From Adiantum capillus-veneris (lineage: Eukaryota; Streptophyta; Polypodiopsida; Polypodiales; Pteridaceae), in the NCBI GenBank assembly GCA_014529385.2, contig CM043959.1, positions 3,253,358 through 3,317,357 of the forward strand: a DNA stretch of 64,000 bases. Direction: 5' to 3'. How positions within the stretch are numbered: position 1 is the stretch's first letter; every line of letters begins with the position of its first letter. Shown one piece after another: positions 1 to 11,498 of this stretch. The position numbers were made by a program, and so were the translations under genes. The notes beneath the pieces were generated by a model. The model made no database searches, had not been told where the DNA came from, and saw nothing but the letters and a program-made list of their open reading frames with translations.

Positions 1-545
1 AAGACACAACATAACATAGAAATTTTCTTTTCATGTGTCTAGTAGCATTTTTGCTACTTTTTCTTGACACTTTTTTGCTTCATAGATTCATTTTTTAGCA
101 CTTTTTTATTGCTTCCAATATGAGATGCTTATGGCAATTGGACTAAAGCCTAATCATAGCCCTAGGTCATGCTAAAAATGAATGGAGTATTAAGACTATC
201 ACTAAAAGTTTAGGACTAGCAAGAAATGATCCTACATTAACCTAAGGTCAAGGCCATTTACCTATGATTAGCACACATAAAACCTAATTTTTTGATGAGA
301 TAATTTTCACAAAGCAAAGTTTTGAAACTTTAGGATGCCTCGCTTTGGAACATGAAAAAACCATAGCTCATTGCAGGAGAGCGAAGAAACAAGCTCTGCT
401 TATAAAATTTGAGCAAGGCTGGAGCACTCGTAGCTCAAGCCATCAATATTTTGAAACCCTCATACTCTCGCTCTCTCTTTCTCTCTCTCACACACACACA
501 GAGCCAAAGGAGCTCGCGTGCCTGGCATGATGTTTTGCTGTCAAT

Positions 546-613
<68 letters not shown>

Positions 614-1203
614 TTCTGTCTTTTGCTCTTGTGTGTTGAGTCTTCTCTCTCCTGTCTATAGTGAACATAAGCCAATAGGCAACATTTTTTTCCCCTTTTG
701 CGCTATGTTGTAGAGAGTGCTACTGAAAAAACTCCCACTTCATAGCATTCCCAAAATTTTCTATTAGCGCTCCTTTATAGCAAAATTCCAACCCTATGAT
801 TTTGGCCTTACTCTCCCACCAGCGTTGCCTCATGTCCAATACTACAACATGCTAGTGCTTGTGTTATTTGTATATGGTGCTACTGCAAAACCTTGTGTTT
901 TTAAATGTCCTATGCTATGGTGAAGCCCTTTTAATTTCCAGTGCTACAATGTCAAAAATTTGAAAATGCTTCCTTACCATTTGAATTCTCCAAAGTAGTG
1001 TTGCTTTGCCTGATGTGCATTAGATGCATTAATTCCAAGTGCCCCAAAAAACTCAAAGCTCAAAAGCTCACTATTGCTAGTATACAAAGAGCTCCAAAAT
1101 TGTAGAAATTGATTTCCTGCTCCAAGGTGCTAGCATGAGGTCCTCGTACATGCAAAGATGGTGAACCTATTGTAGCTTCCTACCAAAGCTCTACTACCAC
1201 TTG
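1..1203. other. intergenic, no gene seen
   Basis: AT-rich DNA with no coding region that I can support. The short ORFs around 345-668 come from CT and CA microsatellites and are not genes. Confidence 0.6.
466..610. repeat. CT and CA microsatellites
   Basis: A CT-rich tract (about 466-490) is followed by a long GC/CA dinucleotide run (about 547-610). Alternating purine-pyrimidine runs of this sort are Z-DNA prone and length-variable. Confidence 0.9.
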
Positions 1204-1410
1204 TGACAGTGCAATGTACGGAAGTAGTGCACATAGAGTGCAAGGGAGGAGAAGATCATGCACTGGATGTGGGTGGAATAGAGTGGCACGAAGAGCCCTT
1301 AGTCCTTATTCTTCTATGTATATAAAGAAGAAGAATTAGTGCAGATAGTGGGCGATCACACACCGGATGGCCGGCCCGGGGCAAAGGTACATCCACCGTT
1401 TACCCCAACA
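1204..1410 (-). repeat. diverged copia-type solo LTR
   Basis: On the minus strand this segment starts TGTTGGGGTA, carries a GGCCGG block near its start and a CCACCCACATC block further in, and ends CA. The same start, the same blocks and a similar length (about 207 bp) occur in the 190-bp LTRs at 44575 and 48317 and in the LTR at 23768. No matching target-site duplication is evident (ACTTG against ATTTC), so the ends may be imprecise. Similarity was judged by eye. Confidence 0.45.
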
Positions 1411-1647
1411 ATTTCTTCTTTGTACTGCTCCGTGAGATCATGCATGTAGGTGGCTGAAATCACCCCTACAAATCTACATGCTAGGCCTCCTAATTATTTT
1501 TCCAAACTTTTACGTACTTTTGGTACTTTATCACCCGGCTACTTGGTAATTATTGTCAACTCTTTCCATGCCTAGATCTGATGATATAAATGATTTTACC
1601 ATTCAAATTGATGTCAAAACATCATGCCAAACCTTCATGCCATCATT

Positions 1648-1899
1648 TACTCACTCCAACATGATTGAACCTTTGTTTACTTTATTGAAGAACTTGAAAC
1701 TTTAACACACACAGTGTGATAACGGAGTCTATACTCACTCCAACATGATTGAACCTTTGTTTACTTTATTGAAGAACTTGAAACTTTAACACACACAGTG
1801 TGATAACGGAGTCTATACTCACTCCAACATGATTGAACCTTTGTTTACTTTATTGAAGAACTTGAAACTTTAACACACACAGTGTGATAATGGAGTCTA
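1648..1899. repeat. 84-bp tandem repeat, three copies
   Basis: Three consecutive copies start at 1648, 1732 and 1816, each beginning TACTCACTCCAACATGATTG and ending near GGAGTCTA. The copies are almost identical, the third having one change (AACGG to AATGG), so the expansion is recent. No coding potential is seen. Confidence 0.95.
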
Positions 1900-3675
1900 T
1901 ATTGCCAATCCTCTTGAACATACATAAGTGTAAGCACACAAATGCGCACACACACACACACACACTTCGTCACTCTGCTAGTGATCATTCGTTTGTGAGG
2001 GATTTTTCCCTTGGGAATCTTTGTACTTTTTCAAAGTGGATTTGGTGGAATGCTCCCCTATTGAAAAATTACATACTTTTAGTGGTTCTCTTTAATCATT
2101 CTAGCCCTTTGTAAAAAAAATCTTTCAAGATCTTCCTATGGGTTTACCTTTGGCATGTTTTGGTGGGACGTGCCCCTATATTATTCTTCATGTGCTGATT
2201 TGGAGATGGATTGCCTTCATTATATTTTGACTCTCTCTCCCCTTGTTCCAATTTCTTTTGTTTCCCCTCCTGCACGAACCGTGCTTGGACTTCATGGAGG
2301 GCTCTACTCTACTCAAAGAAAATGTTCTTTCTCCCAAGGCTGACTCTAGACTATTCCTGCGACCTTCGTTGTACTGTGAATTTACTTCCCCTTGAGGTTT
2401 TCTAACAGGTTCTCATCCCTATTGTAAGGCATGCAAAATTGAAGCAACCATGATCATAAGAGCCTTGCGCTTTGTGTTTAGAACCTTGCCCTGAATATGG
2501 TATGCCCCAAGTAGTGGGTGCTTTCTTTCTCTTATCTCTTGCATTTGAACACATGTCTTCACATAGACTTAACAAGCTTGGGAAGGTTGCACTCGTCTCA
2601 CATTATTGGGTGTCCTCTTCAATCATAGCAAGGCTAGGTGTTGTGTTGTTTCATCTACCTCATTATTGAAATACATATGATAGAATGGCTTATGGATTGA
2701 TGCACTCTTATACATTGTATTTTGTAATAGTTATCCAAGTGTATGTACCTATGATCCTACACTATTGAACCTATGATGATTGTGACAATGTGAAGCTTAC
2801 TTGAATGGATCTATCTGCTCATGGCATCCTCTCTCCTACTTGAGTATGGCATGAACATAAGATTCTTGACATTTTTTATGGCATCGTACAAGTGTTGTCA
2901 TCCTATGTCTATAATTTGCTACTGCTTGCCTTGTACACTACTTGCAGGAACCTACTAAATATGAGCGGATTTCTTCTATCACTAGGATTTCTACACATTA
3001 GCTTGGATATTAGAAGTTGGGATGCATTGTTGCTCCATCCTCCTTAAAGGTGAGTATCTCCTCTAAATGTGTCTATAGATTAATCCTCTACTAAATGATT
3101 CAAAAGGTCATGATATGACCCAATTTTCTCATGTATGCTAGTTTAGTACTTCCTTATTGTGCTCAACATTCTCCTAGGTGGGAGCTTTTTGATGCTTTTG
3201 AAATGTTCCATGGCTACTTATGAATGTAAGGGCCCACAAGGACTTAAGAAACATGTACTACATCGTAGTAGTGAGTGTGACTACATAAATTTTGATGATA
3301 ACTAGCAAAATGGTCTTCTGCTAAAAATTGCATCTTTTTAACCTTATCATGTCCAAAAAGTAAATTATGAGGATAAAAGGAATCTATAGTATGATCACCA
3401 ACCCACTAAAGCTTGTGTGAAAAATTGTCTCATCATCCAAAAAATTCCCTAGCCTTCTTACAATACTACCGATCACAAGAAATTATTGTTTTGAGCAAAA
3501 TATAGTACTTCATCAACTTGGGAGGCTTACCATGACCAAAGGGTGAGACATTTGCAAGGTTGCTCATTTTTCCCATAAGTAGTGGTCTCTAAGCTCTAAG
3601 CTCAAGAAATGATTTTCTTAAATGATCATACAAGTGAACCTCCTCCAACTCCCTTGAAATGTATGGCATGTCAAA
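1900..3675. other. intergenic, no gene seen
   Basis: AT-rich sequence with a short CA run near 1945-1965. The small ORFs have no recognisable domain and no splicing pattern that I can support. Confidence 0.55.
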
Positions 3676-4326
3676 TTATTGAGTATCATGTTGAATTGAT
3701 TTTGTGTGAGTATTCATATCCCCAAATACAATAGCATCACCTTCGTCTTTGAAATAAGCAATGTCCTCTTCTAAAACAAAAAATGGTTGATCTTTATCCA
3801 TGTTAGCATAAAAGGGGGAATCATGATGAGGAATGTAGCAACTGGCTACAAAAATGGGTGCTCTTTTTGGTGTCATAATTTTTAGCCATACATAACGTTT
3901 GTACTTGTCATCATTCACAATTGATACAAAATCTTTCAATCCTTTCTTAGCCATACATTCTACCCCTCCTTGCCATCTTTGCTCCTTCTTTGACCACATC
4001 AATGAATATACATTGTAATCCTCCAAGTTGTTAATCCTTTGTGTATCATGCTCCCAAGTCTCAACAAGGAGTACAACATTGGCTTTGCTTGTTAGTTCAT
4101 CAATGCCAACACCCGCATTCCATGGGTATCCAGTGCAATTCCAGAAGCATATTTTCAATTGTAACTCGGCCTCATAGGTGGTGCATCCCTATTTGCTTGA
4201 GGGACTTGCCTCCTCCTTGGACACATTTTCTTCATGAGAGATCTCCTTGTTTTTCATATTCTTTTCCTCATATGCCTTGCAATGCATATTTTGTTGCTTA
4301 ATAGTGCGATCTTCACATACAAAGCG
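3676..4326 (-). pseudogene. endonuclease/exonuclease/phosphatase-fold fragment
   Basis: The open part (3676-4158, 160 codons) begins with KICFWNCTGYPWN, followed by VLLVETWEHD and near the end VFGDMNTHT. These match the N, E and GDxN metal-binding motifs of the APE1-like endonuclease fold found in non-LTR retrotransposons and in some free-standing plant proteins. The same frame reads upstream to about 4326 (Lys/Glu-rich) through one in-frame TAG. The C-terminal motifs (SDH type) are missing and no reverse transcriptase follows, so it is a broken copy. Either a LINE-derived endonuclease or a decayed host nuclease gene is possible. Confidence 0.55.
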
Positions 4327-5219
4327 TTTTGTATCCTCAAATAGATCCAACTATTATCAAGGATAATCTTTTGATCGGTCTCATCCGGCATGGTATTGGC
4401 CGTTCTCTCGAGCGAGGAGCTCCTTGCTCACCCACTCTATGTACTCCATAGACCATAACTTCGGACTTGCCAAAGTGGGTGTAGGGAGGCATTGTAGCAC
4501 GATCTAATCGCAACCCACAGAAAATTATCAAATCCGTGGATTGACAACCCAGCTAGGGCATGGAAGCACGAGCATCAGATGAATAGGAATAGAGGATTCA
4601 AGAGATCAACTCTCCAATGCAAGTAGAGATTAGCCATTGCAAGACTAACTCTAAACCTACTCTAATCACTAATCAATCAATCTCCTACACACATCAAGCC
4701 CACCGAAGTCCGACTTGCCATAGACTAGAAACCCCAAGCACACTAATGATAAGCACACACTAATTACCACACGTCAATTAAAGCACTTCATCAATAGCTT
4801 ACACACACGAGGTGAATGGTGCTAGAGCTTCATAAAACCTATCTACACACACAAGCAAAGAATAGGGCACACACACAAATTAGAAGATTAAGTCCCAACT
4901 TCATCACCCTAATTTGTGATGCTAAATATCACAAATCAATTGCTCGTAGAGAGATAAGAGTGGTTACTAGCAAGAAGTACATACATCTCTCAAATCTAGA
5001 ATAATGAAAGTGTAATACTACTCCATGACAAGATGAAATGTAGAGAAGAAGAGACTAAGGAGAAAATAATAATTAGATTAATCAAGAATAGCTTACACTA
5101 ATTACAATGGTTAGCACTAGCCTCTCAAGCATAGACATTAAGCTCAAGTCTAGGCCAAAGAGTTAGTGTTAAAAGTCCTTAAGGCCAGGATTATTGAGCT
5201 CCTTAATCTTTTGAAAAGA
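4327..5219. other. intergenic, no gene seen
   Basis: No supported gene. About 5150-5200 weakly resembles the LTR family at 18.3, 22 and 39 kb (a GTTAGTGTTAAAAGT block), which suggests an old LTR scrap. Confidence 0.4.
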
Positions 5220-5911
5220 TTCTTGTAGGTCACATCTATACTCATCAACAAGAAGAACTTCCCATGTACTTTAAGTAGCAAGGGACTTTTAGGTCTTCAC
5301 TCTATGATTTCCAAAGATGATTTTCCAGTAGCAGTATGGACAATATTATTGTATGCATACTCTACAAGGAGTAAGAACTTTTCTCATTGTGAGCGTTGAT
5401 CTACTTCTGTAACGTAAGTCTTTAGTAGATCAAGTATCGTAAGATTGGCTATCTCACTTTGGCCATCCGTTTGTGAGTGATAGACCGAAGAGAAATTCAA
5501 TCTTGTACCTAGATTTCAATGAGACCTTTCAAGAAATTACTATTCATTCTTGGATCTCTATTTGCATGATGGATGTTGGCAATCCATGGTGTTTGAAAAT
5601 TTGAGATATGAATAGAGTTGCCATTTGGTGTGCCTTAATAGTCTTTTTGATAGGAATAAAGTGTGCTTGCTTGCTAAACCTGTCCACTATTGTCCATATT
5701 CCTATATTCCCATGGATAGACTTGGGTAATCCAAAGATAAAATCCATGGATATACTCTCCCATGGTGAATTATGGATTGGCTATGGCTAGAGTAATCCAA
5801 GTTGCTTCCCTCTATCATACTTAAGTCCTTTGGCATACCACACATTTTGAAACATACTCTTGTATGTCCACTTTCATGGTAGGCCAATAGAAGTACGTCT
5901 CTACTCCTCAA
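5220..5911 (-). pseudogene. Ty3/gypsy integrase core fragment
   Basis: Read across frames, this gives a DFIFGLPKS start, then GIWTIVDRFSKQAHFIPIKK, later YHSQTDGQSEIANLTILDLL and LLVEYAYNN. These are hallmarks of the catalytic core of Ty3-type integrases, here retaining the Glu of the DDE triad (QSEIAN). At least two frameshifts and several stops break it. The wording is very close to the chromovirus integrase at 61.8-62.4 kb, so it belongs to the same lineage. Flanking gag, RT and LTRs are absent; it ends where the CACTA fragment begins. Confidence 0.8.
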
Positions 5912-5918
5912 AGGTAGG

Positions 5919-7462
5919 TTGAATGCCTCTAACTTGGGGATGGATTACAATTTGATCCACGCTTGTCCTAACGACTGCATTCTTTTTAGAGGGGAATACA
6001 TAGACATGGAGAAGTGTCCGAAATGTGATTCCGAGAGATATCCAGTAGATCTCTATGGAACAAAAAATCCACAAAAGGTTTTGCGGCATTTTGATCCTCT
6101 GCTTCCTCGCATCAAGCATTTCTTCGAATGTAAGTCCATGGCCGCCCTAGCATCATGGCATGGGGAGAATAAATCTTCGGATGGTGTGCTACAGATTCTC
6201 GCAGATTGCACTGCGTGGAAACATATAGACGAAACATGGTCGGATTTTGCCAGGAAAGCTCAAAATTTGCACTTAGGCCTGGCTATGGATGGCGTAAATC
6301 TATTTGGTCAAAGATCAACATCTTACAGTGTATGGCCCGTTGTCATCGTCAACTACAACATTCCCCCGTGGTTGACTACGAAGAAGGCGCACCTATGGCT
6401 GAGCTTGATTGTGCCGGGGCGGTATAAAGTGAAGAATATGGATGTGTATCTTCGTCCACTATTGGAAGAGCTACAATAATTGTGAATTGACATAGAAGTG
6501 GTGGATATGAGCCGACACACAGGTCGACAAAATGCTTTGATCAGAGGCATTCTAATGTGGACCATGCATGAGTATCCCGGACTAACAGAATGCTCAGGTG
6601 ATTTACACTCAAACTCAAACACTGTAAATCTTGGTTTTTCTCAAGCTTATCTATTATCATGTGTATACATGTAGGGCATCAAACAAGCAGATAGAGAGCC
6701 TGTGTCACATGTGGACCTAGACTGAATGCACGAGCGTCCTCATTGAAGAAGCAAATCTACGAAGGTCATCAAGCGTATCTTCCAGAGAATCATGTGTTAC
6801 GCGACGGATTTTTGGGAAGAGAGCCACCGAGGATGTCTGCACAAGAATGGTTAGAGCAGAAGGAGATGTGTGATGACGGTTTGCCCCCAAGGATGAAGAG
6901 ACTGTCTCTATGGTATGAGTTACCATATTGGGCCCGACTCATGATCAATCACTTGCTCGATCCAATGCACATATTCAAAAATGTGGGTAATCTGCTATGG
7001 GACCATCTGACCGGCAAGAAAGATACTTTGGGAGCCAGGGTTGACCTTAGAAATGTGGATCATATGGAGCAATATTGGCCGCAGACAGCATCCGATGGAT
7101 CGATAAAACTCTCTAAAGCGCCATGGATTTTCACAGGAACCCAAGAACGCAAAGTAAAAGAGACCATTCAATCTGTGAGGACCCCCACTGGCGTAATGCA
7201 CTCGCTCCGAACGTGTTTTACTAAAGAAGGAAAGCTTATCGGTTTGAAGTCACACGATTGACATAAAATGTGTCAGGTATGTTTGAAGTAGAATATATCA
7301 TAGTGGAAATTGTGTAACAAATTCGTGTGTGGACTTTAATATCATTGTTGCACGTATTTTGCAGTTTATTTTACCGGTGGCCATTGAGGGATTTTTGTCT
7401 CTTGACGTCCGTAACACAATCTACAAACTTGCGAAGTTGGTGCAATGGATCAAAAACCGCAG
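5919..7462 (+). pseudogene. CACTA (En/Spm) TNP2-like transposase, N-terminal and central part
   Basis: 5919-6479 has the TNP2 start region: HACPNDCILFRGEY, CPKCDSERYP, and LAMDGVNLFGQRS, typical of the Transposase_21 family. 6743-7261 has LPYWARLMINHLLDPMHIFKNV, the conserved central block of the family. After SHD a TGA at 7259-7261 stands where the family has Trp (SHDWHKM), then HKMCQ leads into an 88-bp GT-AG intron (7277-7364), after which FILPVAIEGFLSLDVRNTI continues the protein. Another apparent intron or deletion separates 6600 from 6680, and frameshifts occur at 6479 and about 6720. The transposase would cut and paste CACTA elements; this copy cannot be functional. The missing C-terminal part resembles what is seen at 42.8-44.2 kb. 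Confidence 0.85.
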
Positions 7463-7586
7463 GACAGATAGGAAAACTTGCTTTAGAATGACAAAAACTA
7501 GTCCAAATCCAAAAATTTTGATACCATAGCATCTAGTAAACATGCTGATCCTAATGGTACCAAGAAATGCCAGTTTGGCTTCCAAA

Positions 7587-8849
7587 CATGGATCACGATC
7601 CATGTACCTCATGAATTTTTTTGAAAACTTTTTGGCCCGAGATTTGAGCAGTGGATAGCTGAGACATAGACAAACACTTTTCCCAAAAGAACTAAATGCA
7701 AAAAAGTTGTCAAAAACAGTTCATTGTCAAAACTGCCATAGCAAACTGTAGAAGTCAGTTTTGGTTGGGCAAAACTGATCCAAATTCAGAAAAATTTGTG
7801 GAGCAGGCTACAAACATCATAAGCTGTCAGCACACCAAAAATTTAGATCCAAAAGTGGTGGAACATGGATCGCAATCCATGTACCCCTGAGAATTTTTTG
7901 GACAAAAACTTTTCTAGCCATTAGCAGAGACCATTGTAAATAAAAGTCCCCAAAGAATTTCTGTCAAAAAAGTTCAAAAAGTGGGTGAAAAGCGCCAAAA
8001 ACAGCTCAAGGTGAAAACCCTAAAATAGACCTGTGAATTGACTTTTGCCTGACCTAAAGAAGTCCAAATCACACAAAAACCACATAGCTAGCATCAGGAG
8101 ACCAAGGGCAAATTGTGAGTCAAGTTTCATTACCTTCTGACACATAGGTATATGGATCGCGATCCATGTTCCTTTGTCACAAACTGATACCATATTTGCA
8201 CCATAGCTAGAGGACATCACAAGGAGTCTAGTGGTCTTTTCAAAAGTGAATTTGGATATAAAAAACCAAACCAAAAGCCCATAACTGCCAAGTACTCTGA
8301 GCAAGTGTCAGAATTGACCTAACTTTCCAACCAGAGGACCATTTTCAAAAAAATTGATACCATAGGACCTCCTAATCATGGTGATTCTGATGGTACAAAG
8401 AGAAGTCAATTTGGGCTCCAAACATGGATTGCAATCCATGTACCCATAGTGACAGCTTGAGTGGAAACTTTCCAGATCAGTAGTGCATACACAAGGAAAC
8501 ATATCCCCAAGGCCAGTTTTGGAAAAAAATTGAGCAAATTTGGGTCAAAAGAGAGCAAAACAGGTGACAAACAAAAAACCGCATTGCAGACCTAGTGTTG
8601 GGCATTTGACCTATCAAACCAAGTCCAAATCCAAAAAAAATTGAGATTTAGCTTGTGGACATAGTCATGAACAATCTCCTAAGAGGGCAAGTCCAGATGT
8701 TGTTGAACATGGATCGCAATCCATGTACCTCAATCTCAAAATTTGATGAAAATTGGTATATAGCCTGCTTATGACCTTGTCTACACACGGTCAAAATTTG
8801 GGAAATTTTTGAAAAAAAAAAATACAGGGAATATGGATCGCGATCCATG
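7587..8849. repeat. array of six CGCG-centred palindromes
   Basis: Near-perfect 16-18 bp palindromes of the type CATGGATCGCGATCCATG lie at 7587, 7864, 8151, 8423, 8709 and 8832, each followed by T(A/T)CC. Spacing is 277, 287, 272, 286 and 123 bp. Adjacent sequence (for example TTGATACCATAG upstream of copies 1 and 4) is also repeated, so the units are diverged tandem repeats of about 280 bp. Differences between copies fall almost only at the two central CpG sites (CGCG, CACG, CGCA, TGCA), as expected from methyl-C deamination. The array ends about 300 bp before homology to the gag-bearing element begins and may be its LTR or leader; that link is inferred. Confidence 0.85.
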
Positions 8850-9293
8850 TACCTCTTAGCATAGTGGGGGCATCTGATTTGATGATCTTGTAGATATACT
8901 TGAGTACATTCCAAATCTCAAGTTTGAGCTAAAAATACCTTCTGGAGACCAAGATACAAGCCAAAGTTCCCGTGTTTTGGTCTTGAGATTGTTTTGAGTG
9001 TTGTTTCAAGTGCAGTTCACTAAAAGTGCTCTAACTTTTGATAGACAACTCCAAATTGAGTCAAGTATAGCTAGGAAGAAAGCTTGCGGGCAATAGCACA
9101 CACCTACACCTGCATTTTTCCGGGTTTCTTAATTCCAAACTTTTAGGATACCCAAGACTAGTTTTCAGAAACCAAAAAAGTCACAAATTCCTGACTTCTT
9201 AAAGACCTGATCAGGGGCAAAAAGGGATATGTTGCACTAAGCCAAGTTGGGCTTGTCAAGTATTATCTTGAGAGGTTTGAGTGAGCCTTAACC
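8850..9293 (+). other. leader of the plus-strand Gag element
   Basis: No gene. From about 9143 to the gag ATG at 9294 the sequence matches, in inverted orientation, the region 18099-18253 upstream of the second gag copy, so it is a shared leader or 5' flank of that element family. Confidence 0.6.
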
Positions 9294-11478
9294 ATGAAAA
9301 ATCACCCACCACCCGGGTTTTCTACTCCACTCAGAGATATCAAAAACGCTACAATGCCAACAACAGGGGAATATAGAGGAGAGGCATCCTCTGATCAACA
9401 AACCAAACGTGAGATTCATCAAAGCCAATGAATCCATGAGAGTGCTTACAGATTACACTCATGAGGGCTTGTATAGGTTCACAAATGGGGATCCATACAT
9501 CTTCTACAGGTGTGTAGAACCTATTGCCAGAGAGTTGACAACCCATAAGAATCCTTACGCATTCACGTATGCAGATGCCCATGGAGTGCAAGTTCTGATG
9601 GTAGATAAGTATGGAAGAGAGTACCAGCTTGTCAATCCCATTAACTTACAACAATACACATACAAGGGTACTCCAATCTCTACTGAATTTCAGCCAATAA
9701 CGATGCCAGAGTACAGATCTAAGAGGACTCCACCGGGATTTCCTCCAAGACTAGAGGAGAGAGCGAGATCCGTCTTTCCAAGAGACCACAAATTAGTTAG
9801 ATTGGTGACTGAAGCACAACGATTAAGACCATATCAAGTGGCTCAATGTGTCAAGACAAAGTACAGTGGGTCAGGAGATCCATATGCTCATGTCTCTCTC
9901 TTCAAACAAGTTTTGAGAGCCGAACAGATTGCAGATTTCCATACTCAGTATGAGGGATTTGGATTGACATTAGAAGGAATAGCTTTGACTTGGTTCCAAC
10001 CATTGAACAGAGATGATTTTCCAAACATAGCACAACTATTACAAAAATTTATAGAGGAGTTCTCGAAAAGGGGAATCAAACATAACACGGTGTCACACAT
10101 CTACGCTTTCAAACAAAAAGTGAATGAAAGAGTGAAGGAAGCTTTGCTTCGCTTCAAACAATACATAGAGAGACGTCCTGTGGGAGAGTTACCGCAAGAT
10201 GAGAGATTATCAGTTCTCTTCATAGAGGGCTTGAGGAATGAAACTCTCAAAAAGGACCTGCATTTGAAAGGATGCACGACGTTTGATCAAGTCACTAGAA
10301 AATCTCTATATCTAGTTGACAATTGCAAGGCCTACGGAGAGGTGAGTGAAGATACAGACAACACAACTGGTAGTGCCTCATCTCTGAAGAGCCAATCAAC
10401 AACAAAGAGAGATGTTCAAACTCCTTGGGAACCAATCATTGATCAAGTGGTCGAGGGGGTGACTAGCAGAATAAACGATGGCTACAAATAGAACCCAAAC
10501 GTGCAACAACCTCAATTGAGGAGATGTCATACTTGTGGAGTGAATCATCCCACTCCATGGTGTAACACTCAACCAAAACCACAACAAATGCTAGGCCAAC
10601 AACCACCTCTTCGAAATGATGGTAGAGTAGTAGTCAACTACACTCAGCCAGTGTATGTTCCACAACCCATGAGAAATCAGTACTCCATAGATACAAATAC
10701 GCTTATGTTCATAGCGAATCATGAGTATGGTTCAAAGAACATCCTCACAAGGCAAGAACAACCATCGGCTATATCACCAGCTATGAAACAAAAAGATCCA
10801 TGCTATGAGTGTGGAGGTGATCATTGGGCACGAAATTGTTGAAACAAGGGTCCACAAATAGAATTATTTGTGTTCTATGAACGTTGTGGGATAGACCATC
10901 TATGCCAACACTGTGCTAAAAATCCAAACTACAGGGGGAAAGCAACTATGAACGTTGTAGCCATAATGCCTTCCTCAAGCAGATCCGAGGTAGAACTCGC
11001 CATTCCTTTAAACGTGACGACTTGAGCTCAAGCTCAAGAAGCTGTCAAAAACAAACGAGCTGAAGAAGCCACATTGCCTGTTCAAACAGAAATCGAGAAT
11101 ATATCGATGAGAACAGGAAGAAAATCATGGAAAGCCAAACGAGACAAAATGAAAGCGAAGAGGCTGAAGGACAAATCTGCTTTGAAAACTAAATTGAATC
11201 AAACAAGAGAGCAACTTAGACAAGAGCAAGAAAGGAACAAAAACGCAAAGGGACCTAAAGAGTCAAAGACTAACTTGGGAGGTTCAATCTTAGTGGAAAA
11301 AGTCTTTGAACCTTTAGATGCAATTTTGAAGGCCTATGATGCTAGGCTAAAACCCAATCAAACCCAAGAGGATAGATGGCTGACGTATCCGAGACGTTGC
11401 AAATGTGCAAGGAGCTCATCCAGAAGTCCCAAGCTCTTATGGAACCAGCTCCGGATGCTCCAAAAATGGAGGTGCTAA
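9294..11478 (+). pseudogene. Ty3-like Gag, copy A
   Basis: The ATG at 9294 gives the same start as the intact-start paralogue at 18098 (MKNHPP-GF). A one-base deletion near 9380 shifts frame, after which the ORF runs 9409-10491. It includes a retrotransposon-gag capsid-like region (HTQYEGFGLTLEG, TWFQPLNRDDFPNIAQLL, ERRPVGELPQDERLSVLFIE). A TAG at 10489 replaces the Gln codon present in copy B. The frame then gives three zinc knuckles, CHTCGVNHPTPWC, CYECGGDHWARNC and CERCGIDHLCQHC-like, with CX2CX3HX4C spacing, and a Lys/Glu-rich stretch (about 11100-11270). Further stops lie at 10840 and about 11022, and a frameshift near 11340. Gag would form the particle and bind RNA; this copy is dead. 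Confidence 0.85.
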
Positions 11479-11498
11479 TCCGTGAAAAAATCTAGGAA

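Noticed and set aside
345-668. Overlapping ORFs of Ser-Leu and Thr-His repeats
   Set aside because: Produced by CT and CA microsatellites; no codon structure. The same applies to the ORFs at 18258, 21471, 22006, 23880, 39514 and 58450.
7587-8849. CRISPR-like regular repeats
   Set aside because: The repeats are palindromes within diverged 280-bp units, spacers are long and related to each other, and the genome is eukaryotic.
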